Positions 18,301 to 26,381 of a stretch of DNA of 64,000 bases are shown piece after piece. Made by a program: the position numbers and the translations under genes. Position 1 is the first letter of the stretch, and each line of letters opens with the position of its first letter. The notes under the pieces are model-generated. The model saw only the letters and a program-made list of their open reading frames with translations, made no database searches and was not told the DNA's origin. The DNA comes from Sporomusa ovata DSM 2662 (GTDB lineage: Bacteria; Bacillota; Negativicutes; Sporomusales; Sporomusaceae), in contig NZ_ASXP01000001.1 of the NCBI RefSeq assembly GCF_000445445.1, positions 604,501 through 668,500 on the forward strand, in the 5' to 3' direction.

Positions 18301-18824
18301 CTAATACTGGCGGGCAAGCCTCTAAATCCACGCCGACTGCAGCTATTGCTAAATTTGCCGCTAGCGGTAAGACTACCAAGAAAAAAGACTTGGGCATGAT
18401 TGCCATGAGTTATGGCTATGTTTATGTGGCCCAAATTTCTATGGGTGCTGATAAAGCCCAAACCCTCAAAGCCATTGCTGAGGCTGAGGCTTATCCCGGT
18501 CCGTCGCTCATCATTGCTTATGCACCTTGTATCAACCATGGTATCAATATGAGCAACAGCCAGCTTGAAGCTAAAAAAGCTGTTGAGGCTGGTTACTGGG
18601 ATATGTATCGCTACAACCCGGCTCTTAAAGAAGCCGGTAAGAATCCGTTTAGCCTGGATTCCAAAGAACCGACAGCTGATTTCAAACAATTCCTTATGGG
18701 CGAAGTTCGGTATGCTTCACTCAAAAAGCAATTCCCGGAACTTGCTGAAGCTCTCTTTGAGAAAACAGCCAAAGACGCTGAGGAAAGAAGAAATTCCTAT
18801 AAGCGTTTAGCCAAGGATATGTAA
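15321..18824 (+). CDS. nifJ: Pyruvate:ferredoxin (flavodoxin) oxidoreductase
   Basis: A 1167-residue single-chain enzyme that converts pyruvate, CoA and oxidised ferredoxin to acetyl-CoA and CO2. The order is the pyrimidine-binding and CoA domains at the N-terminus, two [4Fe-4S] motifs near residues 690 (CIQCNQCSYVCP) and 742 (CTGCGNCVQVCP), the proximal cluster motif CAGCGETPYAKL near 808 and the TPP-binding GDGWAYDIGFGGLDH near 961. Full family length. As lactate oxidation yields pyruvate, it is the logical next step after the neighbouring lactate module. A degenerate copy of its last 33 codons lies near 48.7 kb. Confidence 0.97.
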   Translation: MAKMKTMDGNTAAAHISYAFTEVAAIYPITPSSPMAEHVDEWVAEGRKNIFGQPVKVVEMQSEGGAAGAVHGSLQAGALTTTYTASQGLLLMIPNMYKIAGELLPCVLHVSARALAANSLNIFGDHQDVMAARATGFALLAESSVQQVMDLGAVAHLAAIKGKVPFVNFFDGFRTSHEVQKIEVMDYADLAKLVDMDAVTAFRRHALNPDHPVVRGTAQNPDIYFQEREVANKYYENLPAIVEDYMAEINKLTGRDYHLFNYYGAPDADRMIIAMGSACEAIEETVDYLNAKGEKVGLLTVHLYRPFSLEHFFKYIPKTVKKIAVLDRTKEPGCIAEPLYLDVKTAFYGKEFQPVIVGGRYGLGSKDVVPAHIVPVFENLRLDKPQDGFTVSIVDDVTHTSLPVLSYDIDTTPVGTTACKFWGLGSDGTVGANKSAIKIIGDHTNMYAQGYFSYDSKKSGGITVSHLRFGKTPIKSPYLINKANFVACHNQSYVYKYNVLDGLKPGGVFLLNCIWNQQEVEEKLPAAMKQFIAKNDIQFYTVDAVGIAQSIGLGGRINMIMQSAFFKLANIIPLEDAVKYLKQAVVDSYGNKGQKIIDMNNAAIDQGVNAVVKINVSAAWQQAEDEAAAACEVPEFIQKILIPMNRQEGDNLPVSAFVDMADGTFPTGTAAFEKRGIAINVPEWQADNCIQCNQCSYVCPHAAIRPILVNEEEIKAAPEGFVAKTGKGINDLNFRIAVSPLDCTGCGNCVQVCPAKEKALIMKPQESQHNQISLWDYAMNVSPKSNPMNKLTVKGSQFEQPLLEYSGACAGCGETPYAKLVTQLFGDRMMVANATGCSSIWGASAPSMPYCKNHRGHGPAWANSLFEDNAEYGLGMYFGVKKVRDTLAAKVEEAAKLTISAALKAAMEDWLANKDNGSGTRERADKLIGLLGAEKGDNALLNDIYDNQDFFVKRSQWIFGGDGWAYDIGFGGLDHVLASNEDVNVLVFDTEVYSNTGGQASKSTPTAAIAKFAASGKTTKKKDLGMIAMSYGYVYVAQISMGADKAQTLKAIAEAEAYPGPSLIIAYAPCINHGINMSNSQLEAKKAVEAGYWDMYRYNPALKEAGKNPFSLDSKEPTADFKQFLMGEVRYASLKKQFPELAEALFEKTAKDAEERRNSYKRLAKDM

Positions 18825-18859
18825 AAAGCAACTGCCGGCAGTTTGCTAAGAATATTCAG

Positions 18860-18899
18860 CAAAGCACCCTTTGCCTATCTAGGTAAAGGGTGCTTTCTT
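18860..18899 (+). terminator. Intrinsic terminator of nifJ
   Basis: AAAGCACCCTTT and AAAGGGTGCTTT form a perfect 12-bp stem 36 bases after the nifJ stop; a short T-rich tail follows. Confidence 0.8.
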
Positions 18900-19102
18900 A
18901 AGTTTACGGGTTCAGTAGCTTTTTCAAAAATATATTTTTTATAATTTGTGATAAGAAATTATGACACGGATAGGATAACCAAGCAGAACATCGAACATGT
19001 ATATCGTAATGGTTATAAATGGAAAAATAATTATTTCATGGTAAAATTATGACGATGCAAATTGGAGGACGTTTGACTAGAAAATATAATGGGGGGATAA
19101 AG

Positions 19103-20686
19103 ATGGAGAATTTATGTCTCAGACTTTCAAACATTGACAGAGTTGGACTTGTTCAGGATATATCAAATATTTTGGCCGCCTATAACATCAACATTGTTTC
19201 TATGGAAGTTCAGCCTAATACTATATATTTGGAAATTGAACAGTTGTCAGGCCAAAGAAAAGATGTGCTTCTTGATAATTTTAAAAAAGTCTCGCAAATA
19301 GTTAATGTACAGGAAATCCTTTATATGCCCCATCAGCAAACTGTTCAACAATTGCAGGCAGTTTTGACAACGGCAAGCGATGGTATTATTGCTATAAATT
19401 ATCAGCAGCAAATTACACAATATAATCCGGCTGCGGAAAAAATTGTTCATTTGCCATATGAGAAAGTTATCGGACAATTGTTTTCCGCAGTATTCAACTC
19501 CGCAGGTTTTCCGCTGCTGGATACATTAAAAGACGGGCTAGCCTTTGATAACCGGGAAGTATTTTTGCACCAAACTAAAGGTCATTATTTGACAAGTGCG
19601 CGGCCTATTAAGGATTCAGCAGGACGTATTAACGGAGCAGTGGCCATTCTTAAAGATATTGGCGATGTGCGTAAGCTTGTTGATTCTTTTACCGGGCACA
19701 GAAAAAATGAATTTCATGATATATTATATCAGAGTAAGGCAATGCAAAAAGTAGTAGAAACAATTAAAGCGATTGCCACTGGAACTTCCACCGTATTTAT
19801 CCGGGGAGAAACAGGTACTGGCAAAGAATTGGTTGCTCGGGCGATTCATGCGACAGCGCCGCAAGCACAAAAAATGTTTGTTCCAATTAATTGTGCTGCC
19901 ATCCCGGAAGCACTTCTTGAAAGCGAACTATTTGGTTATGAAAGAGGTGCTTTTACCGGTGCCGAAAAAAACGGTAAACCGGGTTTATTTGAGTTCGCAG
20001 ACGGCGGAACTCTTTTTTTAGATGAAGTTGGCGAACTGCCGCTGACATTGCAAGCCAAATTACTGCGGGTATTACAGGAACGACGAGTTAGGCGGATTGG
20101 CAGTTCTGAAGAAATACCGGTTGATGTGAGGATTATTGCAGCCACTAACCAAGAGCTTGAAAAGATGGTTGCCGATGGCCGGTTTCGGGCAGATCTGTAT
20201 TATAGGTTAAATGTCATTCCGCTGTTTATTCCGGCATTAAGGGAGCGGCGTGAGGATATTCCGTTACTGACGCGTAACTTCTTCCAACGATTTTCTATCA
20301 GATTACATAAAACGGTAAGTACCATCAGTGAAACTGCAATGACCAAACTGGTTCATTATGACTGGCCGGGCAACATCCGCGAATTGGAGAATGTAATTGA
20401 GCGGGCAGTAAATTTAGTAATGGGTGCTGTCATTTTGGCCGAACATATTTCTTTTGATTATGATTTTAAGTTTGCTACCGATAGCCAACAGTCACAGCTG
20501 GCAACATTGTCTTATGGTACAACAATTACTAAAGCGGTTGCTCAGGTGGAATATGACATCTTAGTGCAGGCAATGAGGCAGTATCATACATCACGCACTA
20601 TGGGCCGTGCATTAGGACTTTCTCATACTACCGTTATCAAGAAAATGCATAAGTATGGTCTGAAGTTTCCCCAATTTGATTCGTAG
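19103..20686 (+). CDS. Sigma54-dependent transcriptional activator, ACT-PAS-AAA+-HTH (TyrR-like)
   Basis: A 527-residue enhancer-binding protein. An ACT domain (1-75) and a PAS domain (about 80-190) precede the AAA+ core with Walker A GETGTGKE, the sigma54-contacting GAFTGA loop and a C-terminal TyrR-type helix-turn-helix (SRTMGRALGLSHTTVIKKMHKYGL). ACT domains bind amino acids, so it likely senses an amino acid such as alanine. The ATG at 19103 follows GGGGGG; the upstream ATG at 19049 has weaker support. The ald promoter 126 bases downstream is a sigma54 promoter, so that operon is the expected target. Confidence 0.9.
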   Translation: MENLCLRLSNIDRVGLVQDISNILAAYNINIVSMEVQPNTIYLEIEQLSGQRKDVLLDNFKKVSQIVNVQEILYMPHQQTVQQLQAVLTTASDGIIAINYQQQITQYNPAAEKIVHLPYEKVIGQLFSAVFNSAGFPLLDTLKDGLAFDNREVFLHQTKGHYLTSARPIKDSAGRINGAVAILKDIGDVRKLVDSFTGHRKNEFHDILYQSKAMQKVVETIKAIATGTSTVFIRGETGTGKELVARAIHATAPQAQKMFVPINCAAIPEALLESELFGYERGAFTGAEKNGKPGLFEFADGGTLFLDEVGELPLTLQAKLLRVLQERRVRRIGSSEEIPVDVRIIAATNQELEKMVADGRFRADLYYRLNVIPLFIPALRERREDIPLLTRNFFQRFSIRLHKTVSTISETAMTKLVHYDWPGNIRELENVIERAVNLVMGAVILAEHISFDYDFKFATDSQQSQLATLSYGTTITKAVAQVEYDILVQAMRQYHTSRTMGRALGLSHTTVIKKMHKYGLKFPQFDS

Positions 20687-20712
20687 AAATAAATATAATA
20701 AACTACTTCTTT

Positions 20713-20773
20713 TGGAAATAAAAAGTTCCAAATGGAAATAAAAGGTTACAGCATTCGGAAATATTTCTTTCCA
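20713..20773 (+). promoter_or_regulatory. Three tandem dyads, putative upstream activator sites for the sigma54 activator
   Basis: Three 18-bp elements share (T/C)GGAA-N8-TTCCA (or TTACA): TGGAAATAAAAAGTTCCA at 20713, TGGAAATAAAAGGTTACA at 20733 and a copy beginning CGGAA at 20756. Start-to-start spacing is 20 and 23 bases, about two helical turns. They end 39 bases before the -24 element of the ald promoter. Confidence 0.65.
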
Positions 20774-20811
20774 GTATGCTCAAAAAAGCCCATAATCAGG
20801 GGCTAAAATGT

Positions 20812-20828
20812 TTGGCACGTAAAATGCA
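20812..20828 (+). promoter_or_regulatory. Sigma54 (-24/-12) promoter of ald
   Basis: TTGGCACGTAAAATGCA matches the sigma54 consensus: GG at 20814-20815 and GC at 20826-20827 are separated by exactly 10 bases. Transcription would begin near 20839, leaving a leader of about 50 bases before the ald ATG. Confidence 0.8.
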
Positions 20829-20887
20829 ATATAGTATAACAAGTGAATTCGAAATATTCACTGAACTTACTATATGGAGGGATTGCA

Positions 20888-22003
20888 ATGATCGTAGGTA
20901 CTGTGAAAGAAATTAAGAACAACGAATTTCGGGTTGGGTTGACACCGGCAGGTTGTCATAGTCTGGTGGCTGCGGGACATGCTGTGATCATTGAAAAAGG
21001 AGCAGGTGAAGGAAGCGGGTTTTCTGATGCCGGCTATGTAGAAGCCGGCGCTGCAATCTGTGCAAGAAAAGAAGTTTTTGATAATGCAAATATGATTGTG
21101 AAAGTCAAAGAACCGCTGAAAGAAGAGTATGATTTATTTCATGAAGGACAAATTTTGTTTACGTATCTCCATTTAGCACCAGAGCCGGAGTTGACGAAAG
21201 CTTTATTAGATAAAAAGGTTATCGGTATTGCCTATGAGACCATCCGGGATTCCCAAAATACATTACCATTGTTATCTCCCATGAGTCGGGTAGCTGGTAG
21301 AATGTCTGTGCAAATCGGGGCTCAGTATTTGGAAAAACAATATAGTGGTAAAGGTATTGTTCTAGGCGGTGTTCCTGGTACGGAACCCGGGCAAGTTGTT
21401 ATATTGGGCGGTGGGGTTGTCGGTACAAATGCCGCTAAAATGGCGGTTGGTCTGGGAGCGAAAGTTGCTGTTCTTGATATGAATCCAGAGCGGCTAGCCT
21501 ATTTGGATGATATATTTGGCGGCCGAATAGAAACTATTGTTTCCAACCCGTATGTAATTGCGCAATGGGTTAAAAGAGCAGATTTACTCATTAGCTGTGT
21601 ATTGGTTACTGGCGCTATGACACCTAAACTGATTACTGAAGCAATGGTTAAGACGATGGAACCGGGTTCTGTTATCGTGGACGTGGCTATTGATCAAGGC
21701 GGCGGTGTAGAAACTATTGACCGCGTAACTACTCATTCTGATCCGGTATTCATTAAGCATGGTGTAGTGCATTATTCAGTTGCTAATATTCCGGGGGCGG
21801 CACCTAGAACTTCAACAATTGCGCTGACTAATTCGACACTTCCCTATGCGTTAAGCATTGCTAATAAAGGCTGGAAAAAAGCATTGACTGACGATGAAGG
21901 TCTGGGCAAAGGGCTTAATACAGTTTATGGCAAGGTAACCTTCAAAGCGGTTGCCGACGCTTTGGGTATACCCTATACGCCAGCAGAAGAAATGCTTAGA
22001 TAA
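20888..22003 (+). CDS. ald: Alanine dehydrogenase
   Basis: A 371-residue NAD-dependent enzyme interconverting alanine with pyruvate and ammonia. It opens with MIVGTVKEIKNNEFRVGLTP, shows the NAD-binding GGGVVGTNAAKMAVGLGA near residue 175 and the family segment NIPGAAPRTSTIALTN. ATG 20888 follows GGAGGG at 20877-20882; the longer frame to 20843 would start at the transcription start. It is driven by the sigma54 promoter and is followed by a hairpin and an amino acid permease, indicating alanine catabolism feeding pyruvate to NifJ. Confidence 0.95.
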   Translation: MIVGTVKEIKNNEFRVGLTPAGCHSLVAAGHAVIIEKGAGEGSGFSDAGYVEAGAAICARKEVFDNANMIVKVKEPLKEEYDLFHEGQILFTYLHLAPEPELTKALLDKKVIGIAYETIRDSQNTLPLLSPMSRVAGRMSVQIGAQYLEKQYSGKGIVLGGVPGTEPGQVVILGGGVVGTNAAKMAVGLGAKVAVLDMNPERLAYLDDIFGGRIETIVSNPYVIAQWVKRADLLISCVLVTGAMTPKLITEAMVKTMEPGSVIVDVAIDQGGGVETIDRVTTHSDPVFIKHGVVHYSVANIPGAAPRTSTIALTNSTLPYALSIANKGWKKALTDDEGLGKGLNTVYGKVTFKAVADALGIPYTPAEEMLR

Positions 22004-22024
22004 AACCCTGATGTGGAGTGCCCC

Positions 22025-22089
22025 AAAAGCTGAAAACGAGGGTGCCGTGCATCGTATATTTGCGAGCACGCCCGCGTTTTCAGCTTTTT
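22025..22089 (+). terminator. Long stem-loop between ald and the permease
   Basis: AAAAGCTGAAAACG pairs with CGTTTTCAGCTTTTT, with further pairing of GGGTGC and GCACGCCC inside, followed by T residues. It lies 20-85 bases after ald and before the permease ribosome site, so it may partially terminate or attenuate the operon. Confidence 0.75.
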
Positions 22090-22117
22090 GCGTAGTATTT
22101 AGCGGGAGGGATATATA

Positions 22118-23515
22118 GTGGCAATGGAGAAGGAATTTGAAGAAAATTTGGAACGTGGTCTAAAAGAACGACATATCCAGTTAATTGCCTTAGGTGGCGC
22201 GATTGGCGTCGGTTTATTTCTCGGTTCGGCAACAGCAATCAAAACCGCCGGGCCGGCATTGCTTCTGTCATACGTTATTGCTGGCATATTCATCCTATTT
22301 ATTATGCGGTCATTAGGGGAACTTGCGGTTGCCTACCCGATCAGTGGTTCTTTTAGTGCATACGCCAATAAGTTTCTTGGTCCTTTAGCCGGGTATATTA
22401 CCGGCTGGACATATTGGTTCATGTGGGTTGTAACTTGTATGGCCGAAATTACGGCAGTTGGCGTATATATCAACTTTTGGTTGCCTGAGGTTCCTCAGTG
22501 GGTGCCGGCCTTATTGGCATTGGTTGCTATGACGGTAATTAATATCATTGCTGTGGCAGCCTTTGGCGAATTTGAATTCTGGTTTGCCTTGATCAAAGTT
22601 ACAACGATCATAGTTATGATTGTATTGGGTGGCCTTATGATTTGTGTCGGACTTGGTAATGAGGGCATTGCTATTGGATTTTCCAATCTTGTCAGTAACG
22701 GCGGTTTCTTCCCTATGGGGTTAGGCGGAATCGGAATGTCTCTGGTAATGGTAATGTTTGCCTTCGTGGGGATTGAACTAATCGGCGTTACCGCAGGGGA
22801 AGCGCAGCATCCGGAAAAGACGATTCCGGCGGCCATTAATAAGGTGGTTTGGCGGATACTCATTTTTTATATTGGTGCACTAACAGTGATTATGTGCCTG
22901 TATCCATGGAATCAACTTGGTACTATTGGCAGTCCGTTTGTGCTTACTTTTAAAAAACTGGGAATATCAGCTGCTGCCGGTATCATTAACTTTGTTGTTT
23001 TGACTGCAGCGTTGTCATCCTGTAACAGTGGCATATTTAGTACCGGGCGAATGCTTTATAACTTATCCCTTCAGGGGAAAGCCCCGGCGTTTTTCGGCAA
23101 GCTCAGTAAAAACCGTGTTCCAGTGAGTGGGATCTTAGTGTCATTTTTCTTTTTGTTTATCGGCGTAGTATTAAATTATCTTGTTCCGGCTCAGGTGTTT
23201 GTATATGTTACCAGTGTAGGTACGATTGCGGCACTTTGGGTGTGGGCAGTTATCGTTTTGGTACAGCTGAAATTTCGCCAAAGGCTTACTTTGGAAGAGG
23301 TGTCCCAATTAAAATATCCGGCGCTTTTATATCCCTTTAGTAATTGGGCTACACTGGTTTTTCTCGTATTTGTCCTGATTGTGATGGCTTTTGATCCAGG
23401 TACCCGGGTTGCATTATATATTGGTCCGCTCTGGTTTGGCTTTTTGGTAATGTGTTATTACGCGTTCGGACTGAATGAGCCCGCAAGTACGTTTACTTCC
23501 AGGAACCTCAATTAG
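22118..23515 (+). CDS. Amino acid permease, APC superfamily (AAT family)
   Basis: A 465-residue transporter with 12 predicted membrane segments. The opening RGLKERHIQLIALGGAIGVGLFLGS and the segment SFSAYANKFLGPLAGYITGWTYW are typical of the amino acid transporter (AAT) family that includes CycA, ProY and GabP. Its position after ald suggests alanine, serine or glycine as substrate, which is inferred only. GTG 22118 with GGGAGGG seven bases upstream is taken as start; ATG at 22124 is the alternative. Confidence 0.88.
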   Translation: MAMEKEFEENLERGLKERHIQLIALGGAIGVGLFLGSATAIKTAGPALLLSYVIAGIFILFIMRSLGELAVAYPISGSFSAYANKFLGPLAGYITGWTYWFMWVVTCMAEITAVGVYINFWLPEVPQWVPALLALVAMTVINIIAVAAFGEFEFWFALIKVTTIIVMIVLGGLMICVGLGNEGIAIGFSNLVSNGGFFPMGLGGIGMSLVMVMFAFVGIELIGVTAGEAQHPEKTIPAAINKVVWRILIFYIGALTVIMCLYPWNQLGTIGSPFVLTFKKLGISAAAGIINFVVLTAALSSCNSGIFSTGRMLYNLSLQGKAPAFFGKLSKNRVPVSGILVSFFFLFIGVVLNYLVPAQVFVYVTSVGTIAALWVWAVIVLVQLKFRQRLTLEEVSQLKYPALLYPFSNWATLVFLVFVLIVMAFDPGTRVALYIGPLWFGFLVMCYYAFGLNEPASTFTSRNLN

Positions 23516-23524
23516 GGCAGTGCC

Positions 23525-23558
23525 AAGGAGTCTCTTACAGAGGCCTCCTGTTTTTGAA
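23525..23558 (+). terminator. Terminator after the amino acid permease
   Basis: AGGAGTCTCT and AGAGGCCTCCT form a stem with one mismatch region, followed by GTTTTTG. Confidence 0.7.
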
Positions 23559-23607
23559 AATAGTATTTCAATTAAACCCAAGAAGTGTCTAAAACGATAG
23601 TCAAAAA

Positions 23608-23647
23608 GAAAGCACTATTTGTCTGCTAAGGCAAATAGTGCTTTCTT
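23608..23647. terminator. Bidirectional stem-loop at the 3' end of hutD; near-copy at 48.77 kb
   Basis: GAAAGCACTATTTG and CAAATAGTGCTTTC are perfect 14-bp arms around a 10-base loop. The whole element with its flanks (CGATAGTCAAAA...) recurs at about 48752-48806. Confidence 0.7.
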
Positions 23648-23649
23648 AC

Positions 23650-24183
23650 TTAACGATAATATATGTCTGATCTAATTATATGGGCTTGGTTAGCTGCTGT
23701 ATTAGTAATGGTGACAGGCAGGTTTGCTGTTGACTGTTTGGTAGTTATCAGCAACATATCGCCGGCGGTTAGCTGGTATAATTCGCCAGTGGGAATACTG
23801 ACAGTTAGTGCACCGTCAACACAATAAAGTGCCAAAGTCATGCAAGTGAAGCGGTCTGGACTAGGGTTATGTATGTCTAGGGTATTGGTTGTCCAATTAC
23901 CACTAAAGCTGTCTTGATCAAAGGGCTTTAGATAGCTGCTATGATGGCCGGTATGCTCAAGTCGCATTTCGCCTTCCAGCACCATAATGAGGCGCTCAAT
24001 TTCCGGTAAAGAAGTAAAAAGTGATTCTTCCAAATCAACGCGGGCCGAGCTAATCCGCCAAGTGAAATTGCGCTCAGTGTAAACAGCTTGTTTGGGCTAA
24101 ATGGCGATTTGCGTTGTTGTACCGCCAGACCAGTCACTGGTGGTTTGATCAGTTTTTCGTATTAATTCAAATATATGGGGCAT
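23650..24183 (-). pseudogene. hutD: HutD family protein interrupted by one in-frame amber codon
   Basis: The frame begins at ATG 24183 with GGAGG upstream, reads MPHIFELIRKTDQTTSDWSG, reaches TAG at 24099-24097 (codon 29) and then continues open for 148 codons with HutD features (WRISSARVDLEESLFTSLPEIERLIMVLEG). In family members the position is usually a Tyr within a YPxx motif, so a single TAC/TAT to TAG change explains it. HutD is a cupin of the histidine utilisation pathway. No hut genes are near. Re-initiation inside the gene would yield only a truncated cupin. Confidence 0.75.
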
Positions 24184-24631
24184 AAGTATCCTCCATTCTG
24201 AAAGCTAAGTCGTATTTTATGATAACATAATTGGTTTGTATGTTATCATAGACGCGGCATGTGGAGTGTGTGGCGTTGATAGAGAAGGTATAAGGCTTGA
24301 TTTTAAAGGGTTTGAGGGGTCTCTGTCATCTAAATGCCTCAAGGGTATGTGGTATATGGAAACATATTTTATGAAAAATGTGCGACCCTCGGGGTTCGTA
24401 CAAATGCGCGAAAATAAACGATTTTCGCGAAAAAGTATATTGCATTTTGAGGGATTACGGAAAGAAAATTAGCATGGATAACCGGAATGTCGAAAAGCAT
24501 GATTGATAGAACATACTCGGGGACAATGAACCTGTCCCCATGTCCCGTTCATTCATTAAGTGGTTAGTATAAAGTAGAAGTAATAAGTAGAAGATAAATA
24601 TCAATAGAATGTATAGGGAGAATACTATGCT
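24184..24631. other. Gene-free stretch with REP-like palindrome
   Basis: A 450-base interval with no convincing gene. It contains a small hairpin (TTTTCGC-type arms near 24408-24435) and GGGGACA-N8-TGTCCCC at 24519-24540, a REP-like palindrome related to those around the RAYT transposase 700 bases downstream. Confidence 0.45.
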
Positions 24632-25171
24632 ATGAGTAATCAAGTGATGTTATGGAGCATGTTAATTATTCCGTGGTTAACTTTGTTTTTTATGAAGAAG
24701 AAAGAAATAATGTATTACATGCCGGTAGCATTTTTATCTATGAGCGCATCCGCGCTCATCCATGATATGGGACTTAGGTTAGGATTTTGGTTTCTTAAAG
24801 AAACAGCCTACCCTTTTTACCAGCTTGAGCCTTACCTTTTCGGCCTTCTGCCTGTCTTGACAATCTGGGTTTTTAAATTTACATATAGACAATTTTGGGT
24901 GTATATGATTACAAATTTAATTCTGGATATAGGATTTTGCTATTTTTTCCTTAATGTTTTTCTTCCTAGTAAAAGAATATTAAGTCTTGGCATTCCTCCC
25001 TTCGATGTATTGATAATTAATATGTTTCATGCGCTATTGCTTTATAGTTATCAAATTTGGCAGGATAATGCATTGGTTTTGCGTGATGAGAAATCAAATG
25101 TTTTACCGAGCCTGCACCCGGTTGCCGCCAAACCATTACCCAAAGACCCAAGAGATAAGGATGACGAATAA
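24632..25171 (+). CDS. Hypothetical membrane protein
   Basis: A 179-residue protein with about five hydrophobic segments (residues 6-22, 30-46, 66-84, 90-112 and 125-142) and a charged C-terminal tail. It is of the type found in spore-forming Firmicutes next to unrelated genes. AGGGAG lies 11 bases before ATG 24632. No catalytic motif was recognised. The flanking DNA carries REP-type repeats, so it stands alone as a single transcription unit. Confidence 0.65.
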   Translation: MSNQVMLWSMLIIPWLTLFFMKKKEIMYYMPVAFLSMSASALIHDMGLRLGFWFLKETAYPFYQLEPYLFGLLPVLTIWVFKFTYRQFWVYMITNLILDIGFCYFFLNVFLPSKRILSLGIPPFDVLIINMFHALLLYSYQIWQDNALVLRDEKSNVLPSLHPVAAKPLPKDPRDKDDE

Positions 25172-25185
25172 ATGGCTATGCTAAG

Positions 25186-26035
25186 GGTGACACTAGGGGA
25201 CGGTGACACTAGGGGACGTTCCCTTTTTGTCAACATTTTGCTACAACGCCACGAGATATTCCAGTTGCCCTCTCAATTTGGCGAATTGAGAGGCATTCTT
25301 TTTCTTTTAGCCGCCTAAGCAATGCATCTCTTTCCGGCTTAGGCCATGCGGCTACTTCATGGGGTTCCCTTCCCTCTGTACATTGCAATATCCTGCGTCG
25401 TATTTCTTCCTCTGATAAATTTTTCTTTCCAGACACATCAAAATCGTCGTTTCTGATAATCTGATGCAATCTTAACCACTCATCTCTTCCTAACATTTTC
25501 AAAGAAAAGGATGTATCCGTCAAGTTTCCACCCTGCACATAATCGTTATAACTGCTAAACCTATATTCTTCAGGTTTTTTGACTATTCCAGCCCTAATGG
25601 GATTCTGGTGTATATAGCACATCAATGGAACAAAGTATTCGTCAATTTCTACTGGCACACTTTTATACCTACTAGCAATTAATGCACCGCTTCGCTCATA
25701 CTTCCGATTAAAATACATTACATACTTCGTTAAAAGTCTTTTCATTATTACTGAAATATCACCTATTTGCTTTTCCCTCATAAGTAAATGAACATGATTA
25801 CTCATCAAGCAATAGGCATGTAACTCAAATAACATCTCTGCTTTTAATTGCTTCAAGCTTTCAATAAAATATAAAAAGTCGCTCTCTTCCTCAAATAAAT
25901 GCTGTCTATTAATTCCTCGAAAGACTACATGGTAATAGCCTGTAGTACTCATCTTTCTTGCCTTTCTTCCCATTCCATCACCTCTTTTTTTATTTTATCA
26001 TATTTATGACAAAACGGGAACGTCCCCCGTGTCTA
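25186..26035. mobile_element. RAYT/REP element: Y1 transposase flanked by inverted GGGGACGTTCCC repeats
   Basis: The left boundary has two direct copies of GGTGACACTAGGGGAC (25186-25220), then GGGGACGTTCCCTTTTTGTC (25212-25231). The right boundary is the near-exact inverse, GACAAAACGGGAACGTCCCC (26008-26027). The transposase gene fills the space between them. These are single-strand-foldable palindromes of the REP type rather than classical terminal repeats. Confidence 0.75.
25230..25973 (-). CDS. REP-associated tyrosine transposase (RAYT, TnpA_REP / IS200-like)
   Basis: A 247-residue HUH single-strand transposase. YYHVVFRGINRQ near the N-terminus and the HUH motif in MSNHVHLL are typical, and the catalytic Tyr is expected in LLTKYVMYFNRKY. 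HQNPIRAGIVKKPEEYRFSSY is the family signature after it. The last 40 residues form a DnaA-like/helix-turn-helix tail (LSIRQIERATGISRGVVAK). RAYTs mobilise or propagate REP palindromes, here seen at both ends. It looks intact. Related REP fragments occur at several other points in the window. Confidence 0.88.
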   Translation of the reverse strand: MGRKARKMSTTGYYHVVFRGINRQHLFEEESDFLYFIESLKQLKAEMLFELHAYCLMSNHVHLLMREKQIGDISVIMKRLLTKYVMYFNRKYERSGALIASRYKSVPVEIDEYFVPLMCYIHQNPIRAGIVKKPEEYRFSSYNDYVQGGNLTDTSFSLKMLGRDEWLRLHQIIRNDDFDVSGKKNLSEEEIRRRILQCTEGREPHEVAAWPKPERDALLRRLKEKECLSIRQIERATGISRGVVAKC

Positions 26036-26343
26036 CTTCTAGCACATTGGAAGAAAGTGTAGAAGAATGGCTTAACACCAAATATCTTGATTCAAAAAAG
26101 TGTGAGATGAGGGATAGCCTTTGGCCAGGGGCATCCTGGAAGTGTATTCTAGTTCATGGAATAGTCAAGCATCCAGAAGAACTTGCGTTAATATCTTCCA
26201 AAGGAATAAAACTTATACCTTTAAATGAAATTCTTAGTGATTTGTGCGGAGGGAGGCTTGGAAAACACTCATCTACTGGTGGAGACCTTGTAGACTTAAT
26301 AGGATTCTATTCAAAATCAGTAATTCCATCAGGTAATAGATAA
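26029..26343 (+). pseudogene. C-terminal remnant of an unrecognised protein, cut by the REP element
   Basis: An open frame of 104 codons begins inside the right REP and continues with soluble sequence ending ...ISSKGIKLIPLNEILSDL. The C-terminal pattern resembles proteins in which a nuclease-like domain ends in a hydrophobic strand and helix, but the family is not identified. No ribosome site or natural start exists, so the 5' part was probably lost at the REP/RAYT insertion. Confidence 0.45.
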
Positions 26344-26381
26344 AAACGTAATATGTTAATTGTTGAAAGGAGAAAGTAGGA

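Noticed and set aside
18141..18689. 182-codon minus-strand frame opposite nifJ
   Set aside because: Antisense shadow of a highly conserved nifJ segment.
24097..24099. Amber codon of hutD as pyrrolysine
   Set aside because: No Pyl genes seen, HutD is not a methylamine methyltransferase and the position is Tyr in relatives; nonsense mutation is simpler.
24236..24472. 78-codon plus-strand frame after hutD
   Set aside because: No ribosome site, repetitive glycine/arginine content and a hairpin inside; reads as non-coding repeat DNA.
25186..25220. Start of a CRISPR array (two direct repeats)
   Set aside because: Only two short copies with no spacers of regular length; they are the head of the REP element.
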